Below, piece by piece: positions 28,330 through 36,074 of a stretch of 42,747 nt of DNA (the stretch's first letter is position 1; every line of letters starts with the position of its first letter). Position numbers and translations under genes: made by a program. This DNA is from an uncultured Alteromonas sp. Its GTDB lineage: Bacteria; Pseudomonadota; Gammaproteobacteria; Enterobacterales; Alteromonadaceae. The stretch lies in the NCBI RefSeq assembly GCF_913058315.1, contig NZ_CAJXQY010000029.1, positions 1 to 42,747 of the forward strand, in the 5' to 3' direction. The notes under the pieces were generated by a model. It did no database searches. It worked only from the letters and a program-made list of their open reading frames with translations, and had not been told where the DNA came from.

Positions 28330-28390
28330 AGCCCCTGCCAAAAGGGGCTCTTATCGGGGTGTTGGTAACACGGATTACCGTTTATACCCC
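28330..28390 (+). other. Two consecutive hairpins in the 3' region of the exported TPR gene
   Basis: AGCCCCT (28330-28336) pairs with AGGGGCT (28343-28349). A second structure nests GGTAA/TTACC (28364-28368 with 28375-28379) inside GGGGT/ACCCC (28356-28360 with 28386-28390). Neither has a strong T-run. With the strong terminator that follows, they make a 110-nt structured RNA 3' end. Confidence 0.55.
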
Positions 28391-28412
28391 ACAGGCTGTT
28401 TAGTCAGTCTGC

Positions 28413-28442
28413 AGCCCCGGCTTTGCCGGGGCTTATTTTTTT
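28413..28442 (+). terminator. Strong intrinsic terminator of the exported TPR transcript
   Basis: AGCCCCGGC (28413-28421) pairs with GCCGGGGCT (28425-28433) around TTT, followed by TATTTTTTT. The stem ends exactly at the stop codon of the convergent response-regulator gene, so the T-run lies inside that gene's last codons. Confidence 0.9.
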
Positions 28443-28960
28443 GTCGGCGAGTGTTTTTGCAGTTTGCGTTGCAGACTGCGTCTGTGCATGCCTAACGCTT
28501 CTGCCGTTCTGGATATATTACCGTCATGTTCGCCAAGCATTCGCTGAATGTGTTCCCACTCTGCCTGAGCCGCTGTCAGCGGTTTATGTTCAGCGGTTTC
28601 AGCAACAGGTTGTCCCTCGAGTTTACTGATAAGTTCATTAAAGCTGGCCGGTTTGGCGAGATAATCCGTGGCGCCTCTTTTCAGGGCGGTTACCGTGGTA
28701 GCAATACTGGCATAGCCGGTCATGATTATCAGGTGTTCGGGTTGATAGTGTGCTTTCAGCGCGGCAATAAACTCAAGGCCGAGTTCGTCGCCCATCATCA
28801 TGTCGAGTAAGATGGCGTAGCAGCTACAGGCCGGCGCCTTAAGCGCTTCACTGGCCTGAGCATAAGTTGTAACCGAATACTTGCCAGTTGCGGCAAAGCG
28901 GCGGGCCAGAACCGTTGTCAGGCGGGTGTCATCATCAACAATGATCAGAGGTTTAGTCAA
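28433..28960 (-). CDS. ActR/RegA/PrrA-family response regulator
   Basis: A 175-residue protein with an N-terminal receiver (D10/D11 acidic pair, phosphoacceptor Asp53 in AILLDMMMGDE, Lys in DYLAKPA). The short C-terminal Fis-type HTH is HDGNISRTAEALGMHRRSLQRKL. Length and architecture match the RegA/PrrA/ActR global redox regulators. It lies downstream of, and overlaps by 8 nt, a RegB-like sensor kinase gene. In proteobacteria such pairs control respiratory and electron-transport genes. Here the lactate-oxidation and PepSY/copper genes immediately upstream are candidate targets, which is inference from position. Confidence 0.88.
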   Translation of the reverse strand: MTKPLIIVDDDTRLTTVLARRFAATGKYSVTTYAQASEALKAPACSCYAILLDMMMGDELGLEFIAALKAHYQPEHLIIMTGYASIATTVTALKRGATDYLAKPASFNELISKLEGQPVAETAEHKPLTAAQAEWEHIQRMLGEHDGNISRTAEALGMHRRSLQRKLQKHSPTKK

Positions 28961-30020
28961 CAGCCTGTTCTCTTTCGTCTAGCAGCGGCAGGGCTATCAC
29001 CGTGGTGACCTGGTTTTTACTGCTTTCCCAACATACGGTACCGCCGTATTTCTCGATGGTGGCGTTAGACAGCACAGCGCCGATGCCAAAGCCCGATTCA
29101 CTGCGCACAAAGCGGGAGCCCAAGGGCTCTTTAGGCAATGTGGAGTCGTTGCTCATTGGGTTAGTCACGGTTATCCGACAAACAGACCGATCAGTTTCTG
29201 TGCTAACACCTACAGCCTCGCCTTTGGCTGCGTCACAGGCGTTGATGACTATATTGGCAAGGGCTGGTACGAGGGTACGGTCGGCCTGAATCCGACCGTT
29301 CAGCAGCGCTTTCACCGGCCAGTTTATCTGCGCTTCCGGACGGGCCAGGATAAGTAAATGGCGAATGGCACGAATTAACTCCTGGGGGGGAAACTCAGTG
29401 GTGCGGGCTTCGCGTACGTCGTCGGCCACATCACGCCAGTCCTTCAGCAGCATTTCTAATTGCGAAAACTGACTTTCCAGTTCGCTGACAAGACCGATAT
29501 CGCGGCTGTCGGCGAGCTCTTCCAGAATCAACCGCATGGTCTGCACTGGCGTGGCAGCATCGTGGGTCAGTTGGGCCGCAGCGGTTCCAATAGCCAGCAA
29601 TTGTTCGTCCCTTAGCTGTCGTTCCCGAAGTTGCTGTATGGCCGCCGTTTTGGCGCCCAGTTGTAAGCGGAAATAGAAGATCACTGTGGTAACCAGCAAA
29701 CTGGTTAATATAAAGCTAAGCACCATTCCCTGGGCATGGTTTTGCATCATTGCTGAGTGGTGGCCGGTGGCAGGCACTATGAGCTGCAGACCCTGGCCCA
29801 GAATACTGATGGCCAGTACCACAAAGCCCGCCTTAAAGGGCAGCAGCATCAGGCTTAACACCAGGGGTACCAGCAAAATACTGCTGAAAGGATTGCTTGC
29901 GGCCCCGTTCAGGGCAATGGAAAGATTGACCAGGCCAATCTCCAGTAACGCCAGCAACAAAGTAATACCTGTGGGAATCCGACTTCGGCCGAAAATCAGC
30001 AAAAACAACAGCAGTAACAT
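28953..30020 (-). CDS. RegB/ActS-like membrane sensor histidine kinase
   Basis: A 355-residue kinase. Five or so membrane helices (1 to about 115) include GAASNPFSS at 39-47, which fits the GGxxNPF quinone-binding heptad of RegB/PrrB. The H-box has His153 in AQLTHDAATP, with Asp in place of Glu after the His; the N-box is NIVINACDAAKG; G2 is SGFGIGAVLSNATIEKYGG; a clear DxGxG is missing. The redox-active cysteine that RegB carries shortly after the H-box is absent. It is shorter than typical RegB and seems to lack the first helix, but an in-frame stop just upstream fixes ATG 30020 (AGGTG before it). Confidence 0.84.
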   Translation of the reverse strand: MLLLLFLLIFGRSRIPTGITLLLALLEIGLVNLSIALNGAASNPFSSILLVPLVLSLMLLPFKAGFVVLAISILGQGLQLIVPATGHHSAMMQNHAQGMVLSFILTSLLVTTVIFYFRLQLGAKTAAIQQLRERQLRDEQLLAIGTAAAQLTHDAATPVQTMRLILEELADSRDIGLVSELESQFSQLEMLLKDWRDVADDVREARTTEFPPQELIRAIRHLLILARPEAQINWPVKALLNGRIQADRTLVPALANIVINACDAAKGEAVGVSTETDRSVCRITVTNPMSNDSTLPKEPLGSRFVRSESGFGIGAVLSNATIEKYGGTVCWESSKNQVTTVIALPLLDEREQAVD

Positions 30021-30100
30021 GTCAGCACCTGTTTAAATCATTGGGGTGAGTATACCGGAGTTTTGGAAGGAGGGGTTGACCGGGCGCAACAGAGTAAAAA

Positions 30101-30156
30101 AAGAAAAGGTGTGGCATTCACTGTCCGCAACAACAAGTGAGCCAAGCTGCCACACC
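30101..30156 (-). terminator. Intrinsic terminator of the copper receptor transcript
   Basis: On the minus strand GGTGTGGCA (complement of 30148-30156) pairs with TGCCACACC (complement of 30108-30116). An inner TCACT/AGTGA stem extends it, and a T-rich run TTTTCTTTTTTT follows. It lies 14 bp after the receptor stop and separates the receptor from the RegB-like gene. Confidence 0.8.
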
Positions 30157-30169
30157 TCTTTTCAAGCCT

Positions 30170-32452
30170 TTAAAACTGCCACTGAACGCCGGCATAAACG
30201 GCGCGCCCCATGCCAGGCACCGCAATTCCGTATGGAATTCCGTTAAGCGACATCGTCATTCCCTGACCGGTGTAGGCGCCGCCGGTCGGGTTGAAATAAA
30301 ACTTATCAAGCAGGTTTTCAACGCCGGCATCGATTCTGAATGACTGCCATTGATGACTCACCTGCAGATTCAGTAACCCATAGCCTGCAGTTTCTATTTC
30401 ATTGCGGATGTCAGAGACTTTTTCTTTACGGCTTGCCAGTACCCATTCCAGACTGCTGTGCCAGCCATCAAATTGGTGCGATAACGTTAAGCTACCCTGG
30501 ACCGGGATCACCTGATACAAACCTGAGCCGGTATCTTTATTTTCTGCGCTGGTGGCACTCACACTACCAGCGAGTTGCCAGTGGCCACTTTTACCGTGAC
30601 TTATATGCCAGGTGCCACTCACGTTGGTACCATAAATCCGGGCTGATTGGTTTTCGTAGCGCAGTACGTTAAATTGATTCGGCTGCCACATCGAATTGGC
30701 CGCTACAGCATCAATATAGTCTGTGATATAAGTAAAGTAACTGGTAACCGTTAGTGAATTATGTTGTTCATCCTGCCAACTCATACTCGCCGAAACAGTA
30801 TTGGCTTGTTCCGGTTCCAGGCTGGCATTGCCCACATATCCATTGCCGTCGCCAACCAGGTTGTTCATACCGGCTGCCATCATCCAGGAAGACCAGGTGT
30901 ACTTTTCGTATAAATTGGCTGATCGCACCTTGTGTGCGTAACCAAACTCAATATTAAGCCTGTCATTGGCCTGGTAGCGTGCCACAAGGGTGACATCAAC
31001 ATTGTTGTCGCTACTACTGCGCGAACCATTATTAAAGGCTGTGGCCTGCATCATTTGCATGCCCGGCGCACTGGCCCCGGTGGCATATCCTTCAACCTCG
31101 CCGGTTTGCATGGCTACATTTTCATAGCGCACGCCGTACATTAGCAGCCAGTTTGCACTGCTAGCGTGCTCACGCTCGGCAAAAATTGCAATGCGATCAC
31201 GCTGGCCATTATTAATGTTTAAAAATGTGCCAGGGCCCATGCCGCCGCCAGAGGGCGTCCAGTAGTCGTCCAGTGCATACTGCTGCAGCTCAAGGCCAAT
31301 TCTCAGTACATCGTGAGCGGCCAGATAGTAATCGGCCTTTACAGTCAGGCCATTGTTGTCTGATTCACTGTACATGGGCATACCGGCAGCACATGTGCCT
31401 TGGGGATCGCCCATAAAACGAATTGGCGTGCATGGCATGCCCATCATTGCGTTGCTGCCATACCAGTACTGTTTATCCGGACCAAAGTCCATCATGTGGT
31501 CGACTTTTTCATGGTAAAAACGAGTGGTTAGCTGCCCCCAGTCGGTTTCGCGGTGCCAGGCCAGATTGAGATTGATTTGTTCATTATCGAGTAAGTCCAT
31601 GCGTTGATTGGGGTAGAGCTGTTGGGGCATGTCCTGATAATTCAGCCTCGCATCAATGCTGTTATGCTGGTTAAGTTGCCAGGCTAAACGCAGAGAATGA
31701 TTTTGCGTTTCATAGGCCGATGAACCCACTTCATCCAGAGCAAGCTGATGTTCCGGACGTCCGGTAGCCGCCAGCGTTTTAAACGTTTCAGCGGCGGTAT
31801 AATTGTCGGCCTTGCTCCAGTTCCCGGAATAGCTCAGCATAGTGGTGTCGGTGAGATAACTGACCTTAAGGTTTGCGCCGCGAGCATTGTTGTTGCTGCG
31901 ATAAAAGCTGCCGACCTCGCCGGAAACTTCCGCTCCGGCACGGGTGAGAAATTCCGCTGGCAGTGACTCGGCGATAATCGACCCGCCGAGACTATCGCCG
32001 CCAACACTGACTGGCGATAATCCGGCATATACCGTTAATGTGCCCACATCATTTGGTGCCAGGTAGGAAAGCGGCGGGTTCATGTGATTGGGGCAGGAAG
32101 AAATAAGATCCATACCATTAACCTTGACCCGCAGACGGTCATCAGCCAGACCGTGTATCGCCGGCAGGCTGGATAATCCGCCGGTGGCATTTAAATGCAC
32201 GCCGGCTATGCCCCGCAACAGGCTGGCCGTGTCGGCACTGGCAGCGCCTTTACGGTTAATATCAGCTTCATTTAGCACCGCAGTATGCGCGGCGAGTGAC
32301 TGTCCGATACTGCCTTCCACAGTAATATGTTCTATAGCCTCATCATCAGACTGGGGGCTGGCGTAAATCGGTACAGAGAGTGAACTGAAAGCCAGTCCAA
32401 TCGCGATGGCAAGCTGGCAAGGCCGCCACCTAACAGGCAAGGGGTGTGTCAT
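30170..32452 (-). CDS. TonB-dependent copper receptor, OprC/NosA type
   Basis: A 760-residue outer-membrane receptor: signal peptide cleaved after IYAS (about 32), TonB box-like EHITVEG (41-47), plug domain to about 170, then a 22-strand barrel ending in VQWQF. OprC's copper site CxxxM plus HxM is matched by C120-P-N-H-M124 (in SCPNHMNPPLSY) and H319-M-M321 (VDHMMDF). The extracellular loops are Met/Cys-rich (NAMMGMPC, GTCAAGMPM, GMQMMQ, SSWMMAAGMNN), also typical of this family. It would import copper across the outer membrane with TonB energy. Upstream are two PepSY genes in the same direction, separated by 141 bp; a terminator follows. Confidence 0.9.
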   Translation of the reverse strand: MTHPLPVRWRPCQLAIAIGLAFSSLSVPIYASPQSDDEAIEHITVEGSIGQSLAAHTAVLNEADINRKGAASADTASLLRGIAGVHLNATGGLSSLPAIHGLADDRLRVKVNGMDLISSCPNHMNPPLSYLAPNDVGTLTVYAGLSPVSVGGDSLGGSIIAESLPAEFLTRAGAEVSGEVGSFYRSNNNARGANLKVSYLTDTTMLSYSGNWSKADNYTAAETFKTLAATGRPEHQLALDEVGSSAYETQNHSLRLAWQLNQHNSIDARLNYQDMPQQLYPNQRMDLLDNEQINLNLAWHRETDWGQLTTRFYHEKVDHMMDFGPDKQYWYGSNAMMGMPCTPIRFMGDPQGTCAAGMPMYSESDNNGLTVKADYYLAAHDVLRIGLELQQYALDDYWTPSGGGMGPGTFLNINNGQRDRIAIFAEREHASSANWLLMYGVRYENVAMQTGEVEGYATGASAPGMQMMQATAFNNGSRSSSDNNVDVTLVARYQANDRLNIEFGYAHKVRSANLYEKYTWSSWMMAAGMNNLVGDGNGYVGNASLEPEQANTVSASMSWQDEQHNSLTVTSYFTYITDYIDAVAANSMWQPNQFNVLRYENQSARIYGTNVSGTWHISHGKSGHWQLAGSVSATSAENKDTGSGLYQVIPVQGSLTLSHQFDGWHSSLEWVLASRKEKVSDIRNEIETAGYGLLNLQVSHQWQSFRIDAGVENLLDKFYFNPTGGAYTGQGMTMSLNGIPYGIAVPGMGRAVYAGVQWQF

Positions 32453-32593
32453 TGTTGCTCCTGAGTATTAGTGTCAGGCGCGGGTGTTATTGGTTGTTAT
32501 TCGCCTGATTTAAGTCAGGTAATAATAGCGAAAACAGGGGGTTAGCCAATGCGGCATATTGTCGCACCGGATGGTGGCCGGTTCCCTTGCGGA

Positions 32594-33595
32594 TTAACGG
32601 TAGGGTAGTTGGAGTTGTTGACATGTTCCCGTTAGTTGCTGACAGCCCAGGCGGATCCCGCTGGCGAGTTGTTGCTCGCTGAGGTGATAGTGTTCAACGT
32701 CATTTACCGGAGTATCAGCGCTGCATTGTACGCGGCACTTCCCGCAGGTGCCGGCCCCGCCACATTCTGAGGGCAGCTCAATATTATGCTTGCTGAGGGC
32801 ATTAAATACGGTGTCGGTTGGTCGAACCTCAAGTCTGGCAGGCTCTGCAGTGGATGCAAAGTTAATAGTTAGCGTTACGGGCGTTGCCGACTGTGCAGCC
32901 GGCCGTTGGCGCGAACCAAAAATCAACAGGTAGCCGCCACTTAATGATAACAGGCAGGTGGCAGTGGCAAAGACGATGATCAGCGGATGATTAAAAAAAC
33001 CGCTGCCCGAATAGTCCATAAAATGTAAGGTAAACATCAGGTCATCAAAGCGCTGTCGATCATTGGTGTGCTTAATAACGTGGCCGGTTAATGCATCTAA
33101 ATAAATTGCCGTGCTGTATTCATCCGCAAAGCGAACCTGCCATAAAGGGTTTTGCTGGCGCGGCAGATCGTCAATGGGCGGGCTGATTAGCACCGGCTTA
33201 CTGCCTGTAGCACGGCCAGAATAGGCCTGCTCGGCTATTTTGGCTATCTGCTCAGGACTGATTTGCCAGGGTACTCCGGTGGTGGCGTTGAAGAGTCGGC
33301 GTTGTTTTAAATAGTAATCATGCAGAGGCTGATTGTAATCAAACTGGTAATAGGGGGAACCCAGTACCCAGACAAGGGAAATGGCCACCGGCGGTGGTGC
33401 CGCTATTGCCTGAACAGGGTAAAGCTGGCGTCCGGGTAAATAGCCTTCATGCTGAACAAGCCGCTCAGTGGTGACATTGTCAGCGCTATCCATCAGACTG
33501 TTAAAATACAAACCGGTAGTCAGCCAGATGAGCAGCTGCATGAACACCAGTAGTGCCAGCCATTTATGCCAGTTGGCCATCAACAGGCGCATCAT
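32594..33595 (-). CDS. PepSY membrane protein fused to a 2Fe-2S ferredoxin domain
   Basis: A 333-residue fusion. TM1 is about 10-32. A periplasmic PepSY-type region (about 100-180) contains NPLWQVRFADEYSTAIYLDALTGHVI. TM2 is about 203-227. A C-terminal plant/NqrF-type ferredoxin (about 240-333) follows with ligands C278-x5-C284-x2-C287-x30-C318 (CGGAGTCGKC and RLGCQ). Conserved histidines (H10, H91, H191) are possible heme or metal ligands. The orientation puts the ferredoxin in the cytoplasm. This suggests electron transfer across the inner membrane, for example to a metal; that is inference. It overlaps the upstream PepSY gene by 4 nt (ATGA) and is paralogous to it. Confidence 0.85.
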   Translation of the reverse strand: MMRLLMANWHKWLALLVFMQLLIWLTTGLYFNSLMDSADNVTTERLVQHEGYLPGRQLYPVQAIAAPPPVAISLVWVLGSPYYQFDYNQPLHDYYLKQRRLFNATTGVPWQISPEQIAKIAEQAYSGRATGSKPVLISPPIDDLPRQQNPLWQVRFADEYSTAIYLDALTGHVIKHTNDRQRFDDLMFTLHFMDYSGSGFFNHPLIIVFATATCLLSLSGGYLLIFGSRQRPAAQSATPVTLTINFASTAEPARLEVRPTDTVFNALSKHNIELPSECGGAGTCGKCRVQCSADTPVNDVEHYHLSEQQLASGIRLGCQQLTGTCQQLQLPYR

Positions 33596-34287
33596 AATGC
33601 GGGTCTCCTGCGTCTTGCCAGGCGCAATATAAGCAATGTCAGGCCACTCAGGGCTGCCAGCACAGAGACCAGCGATACCGTTCGTAACCAGCCGTTAGTG
33701 ACATTTTCGCCATCGTCATAGTCCATAATATGCAGCCGCCACATCCAGTCGAATACATACCAGTAATTATGCCGCCGGCGAATAATACGGCCGCTTTGCT
33801 GTTCGATATACAAAGTGGATGAAGCGAAGTCATCAAACCTGACTACCCATAAAGGGTTTAATGCACCGTCGGCCGCACGGGAGATTAAAGGCGACACTTT
33901 TTCGATTACCGCTGAGCCGGTATAGGCGGCTTCGGCAATTTTTCGGGCCTGAGCCTGGCTGAGTAAGTCTACCGGCAAGCCGGTTATCGCATCCACTACA
34001 TGCACAGTACGCTGACCGCTGGCTGAACGAAAACGGTACACCGGTTTTTGCAGCAGGGTTACCAATGTAATAGCGGTAGCGTCCGGGTAGTCCTCAAGCA
34101 GATGCGACGTTGAATAAGTAATGTCATTAAGCTGTAGAGGCACACTTGAAGGGTGGGTAAGTGGTTCGCCATGAATAAAATGGATGTCCAGACAAACCAT
34201 GTAAAGGCCGGTAACGGCCCACAGAATAAACTGCAGGCCCACAAATCGCATCAACCATTTATGAAGTGTTCTTGTCTTTTTTATCAC
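33592..34287 (-). CDS. PepSY-domain membrane protein
   Basis: A 231-residue protein with TM1 about 10-32, a periplasmic PepSY-like region and TM2 about 204-224. It shares with the next gene HKWL near the start, LWAVTGLY, NPLWVVRFDDFASSTLYIEQQSGRII and FDWMWRLHIMDYDD, so the two arose by duplication; this copy has no ferredoxin. PepSY/PiuB-like membrane proteins commonly sit beside TonB-dependent receptors and are thought to reduce or handle metals or siderophores at the inner membrane. It starts 41 bp after the D-lactate dehydrogenase stop, so it may be cotranscribed with the lactate genes. Confidence 0.83.
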   Translation of the reverse strand: MIKKTRTLHKWLMRFVGLQFILWAVTGLYMVCLDIHFIHGEPLTHPSSVPLQLNDITYSTSHLLEDYPDATAITLVTLLQKPVYRFRSASGQRTVHVVDAITGLPVDLLSQAQARKIAEAAYTGSAVIEKVSPLISRAADGALNPLWVVRFDDFASSTLYIEQQSGRIIRRRHNYWYVFDWMWRLHIMDYDDGENVTNGWLRTVSLVSVLAALSGLTLLILRLARRRRPAL

Positions 34288-34328
34288 GGTTTAACGGCTG
34301 TAGCCCAAAAGCGTCAGAAAACCACAAT

Positions 34329-36029
34329 TTAGCAGCAACTGCAATTGCGCTTATGTTTTTCCAGTTTGCCCACACCAGGATTAAAGGTGTTGGTAGGATC
34401 AATTCGCTGATAGAACGCCGCTAAGCCTTCTTCGGCTTTGTACAGATGACCGACGTTATGTTCCGCCGGGTATTTAGCGCCCCGGCTGTCCAGTATTCGT
34501 AGCATCTCTGCCTTAACCTTTTTGGCATCCACACCTTTTTTCAGAACATAGTCCTGATGGAATACATGGCAGAAAAAATGCCCGTAATAGAGTGATTTAT
34601 CAATTTTACCGGCCAGCTCGTCGGGCAGTTTTTCGACCCAGTCATGTTCGTTACGACGCAGCGCAATGTCCAGCGCCAGGATTTCACCGACGTCTTTTTG
34701 ATGCAGCAACTGGTAACGCACGGCGGCGCCAGCGGCGGCAAAGCGATGCAGAAAGGCACTGCCTGACTCGCGCTCGGTGCACTCAAAAAAGTCGCCTACC
34801 TGTTCATTGTCACTGAAGAAGGCGGGTAAAAAGGCCTGGGCCTCGGCAATGCCTTCGTCACTCATTTTTAAAATCAGATGATGTTCATATTTTTCACGAA
34901 ACGCCAGCATACGATCGGGTAGGTGTTCTCGCAGTAGGCCTGATACACCTTGCATAATACGATCGGTAAGGAAGTCAGGAACGAAGGAGATCTTATTAAG
35001 CACCGCGTCAATGCGACCTTTAAGCGCGAACATTTTCGGCAACCGGTCGGTGCCCAGGTGTTTCACACTTAAAAAGGTATCCTTGCCATATTTTGCGGCG
35101 ATATCAAAAATGTCACGGTGAATATATTCGCCCACTTCCGGCAACTGGGTAAATTCAGCCAGGATATGGCGGCGCAAACGGGTCAGTGTATCGGGATTAT
35201 TCGTACCGATGTAGAAGGTTTTTTCCTGTTTGGCAACCTCAAAAGTATCTAATCGCACGGCAAACACTGCCAGTTTACCGGCACAGCCACTGGCTTCAAA
35301 CAGGCGGCTGGTGTCGGCGTTAAAGCGGCTGGGAGTATCGGCATCCACATCGCGCAGGCGTTCGCTGTAATCTGACGCACTGGCCTTTTTATTGGTAGCG
35401 GTAATAGTGCAATCAAAACGGCCACTTTCTAAGTTGGTAAGGATTTCTTCCGGCGTATCGCCCAGTTCGATGTCGAGGTGATTAACCAATTCGAGCCTGC
35501 CTTCAGCGGTTACCTGAGCGAACAGGGCCAGCTCGGTATAGGCCGGACCACGTTTCACCAACGCGCCGCCCGAGTTATTCGCTACACCGCCCACAATGGA
35601 AGCGCCTAAACACGATGAACCGATCACCGAGTGGGGCGCGCGGGATAGCGGTTTCAATGTGGTTTCCAGTTTATGCAGGGTGGTACCGGGAAAACTCAGC
35701 ACCTGTTCGCCGTTTCCAAGCACCATAAGGTCATCCATGACCAGGGTGTTAATGACCACCACTTCACGGTCGTAATCATTGCCACTGGGGGTTGAACCTT
35801 CGGTAAGGCCGGTTTTGGCGGCTTGCATAATAATAATGCAGTTGTTGTCGACACAGATCTGCAGGGTCTGCCACAGCTTCAGCAGGGTATCAGGAAACAA
35901 TACGGCCAGCGCTGCGCCTGAGCCTGAGCGCCAACCCGAACGATAATGTTCGGTACGGCGGTCGCCTGTAGCAACCTTATCCTCTCCGAGGAGCTGAATA
36001 AACTGCGAGAGAATGGGCGAATGACTCAT
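34329..36029 (-). CDS. dld: FAD-dependent quinone-linked D-lactate dehydrogenase
   Basis: A 566-residue peripheral membrane flavoprotein, close to the 571 residues of E. coli Dld. The FAD-binding PCMH domain (about 35-220) includes TGLTEGSTPSGNDYDREVVVINT and SSCLGASIVGGVANNSGGAL. The Dld-specific membrane-binding and cap domains follow (AKYGKDTFLSVKHLGTDRLPKMF; FFCHVFHQDYVLKKGVD; NVGHLYKAEEGLAAFYQRIDPTNTFNPGVGK). It oxidises D-lactate to pyruvate and passes electrons to quinone. Oddly, it ends in KHKRNCSCC, a cysteine-rich tail not found in the E. coli enzyme. It follows the lactate permease by 45 bp and precedes the PepSY genes. Confidence 0.93.
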   Translation of the reverse strand: MSHSPILSQFIQLLGEDKVATGDRRTEHYRSGWRSGSGAALAVLFPDTLLKLWQTLQICVDNNCIIIMQAAKTGLTEGSTPSGNDYDREVVVINTLVMDDLMVLGNGEQVLSFPGTTLHKLETTLKPLSRAPHSVIGSSCLGASIVGGVANNSGGALVKRGPAYTELALFAQVTAEGRLELVNHLDIELGDTPEEILTNLESGRFDCTITATNKKASASDYSERLRDVDADTPSRFNADTSRLFEASGCAGKLAVFAVRLDTFEVAKQEKTFYIGTNNPDTLTRLRRHILAEFTQLPEVGEYIHRDIFDIAAKYGKDTFLSVKHLGTDRLPKMFALKGRIDAVLNKISFVPDFLTDRIMQGVSGLLREHLPDRMLAFREKYEHHLILKMSDEGIAEAQAFLPAFFSDNEQVGDFFECTERESGSAFLHRFAAAGAAVRYQLLHQKDVGEILALDIALRRNEHDWVEKLPDELAGKIDKSLYYGHFFCHVFHQDYVLKKGVDAKKVKAEMLRILDSRGAKYPAEHNVGHLYKAEEGLAAFYQRIDPTNTFNPGVGKLEKHKRNCSCC

Positions 36030-36074
36030 GGTGTAACTCCTGTGTTCAGACCCGGAATATCGGTAATTATCATG

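Noticed and set aside
28953..30020. Truncation of the RegB-like kinase by a missed frameshift, because the first helix seems absent
   Set aside because: An in-frame stop lies just upstream, a ribosome-binding site precedes ATG 30020, and no matching helix-coding sequence is visible in the other frames before the terminator region.
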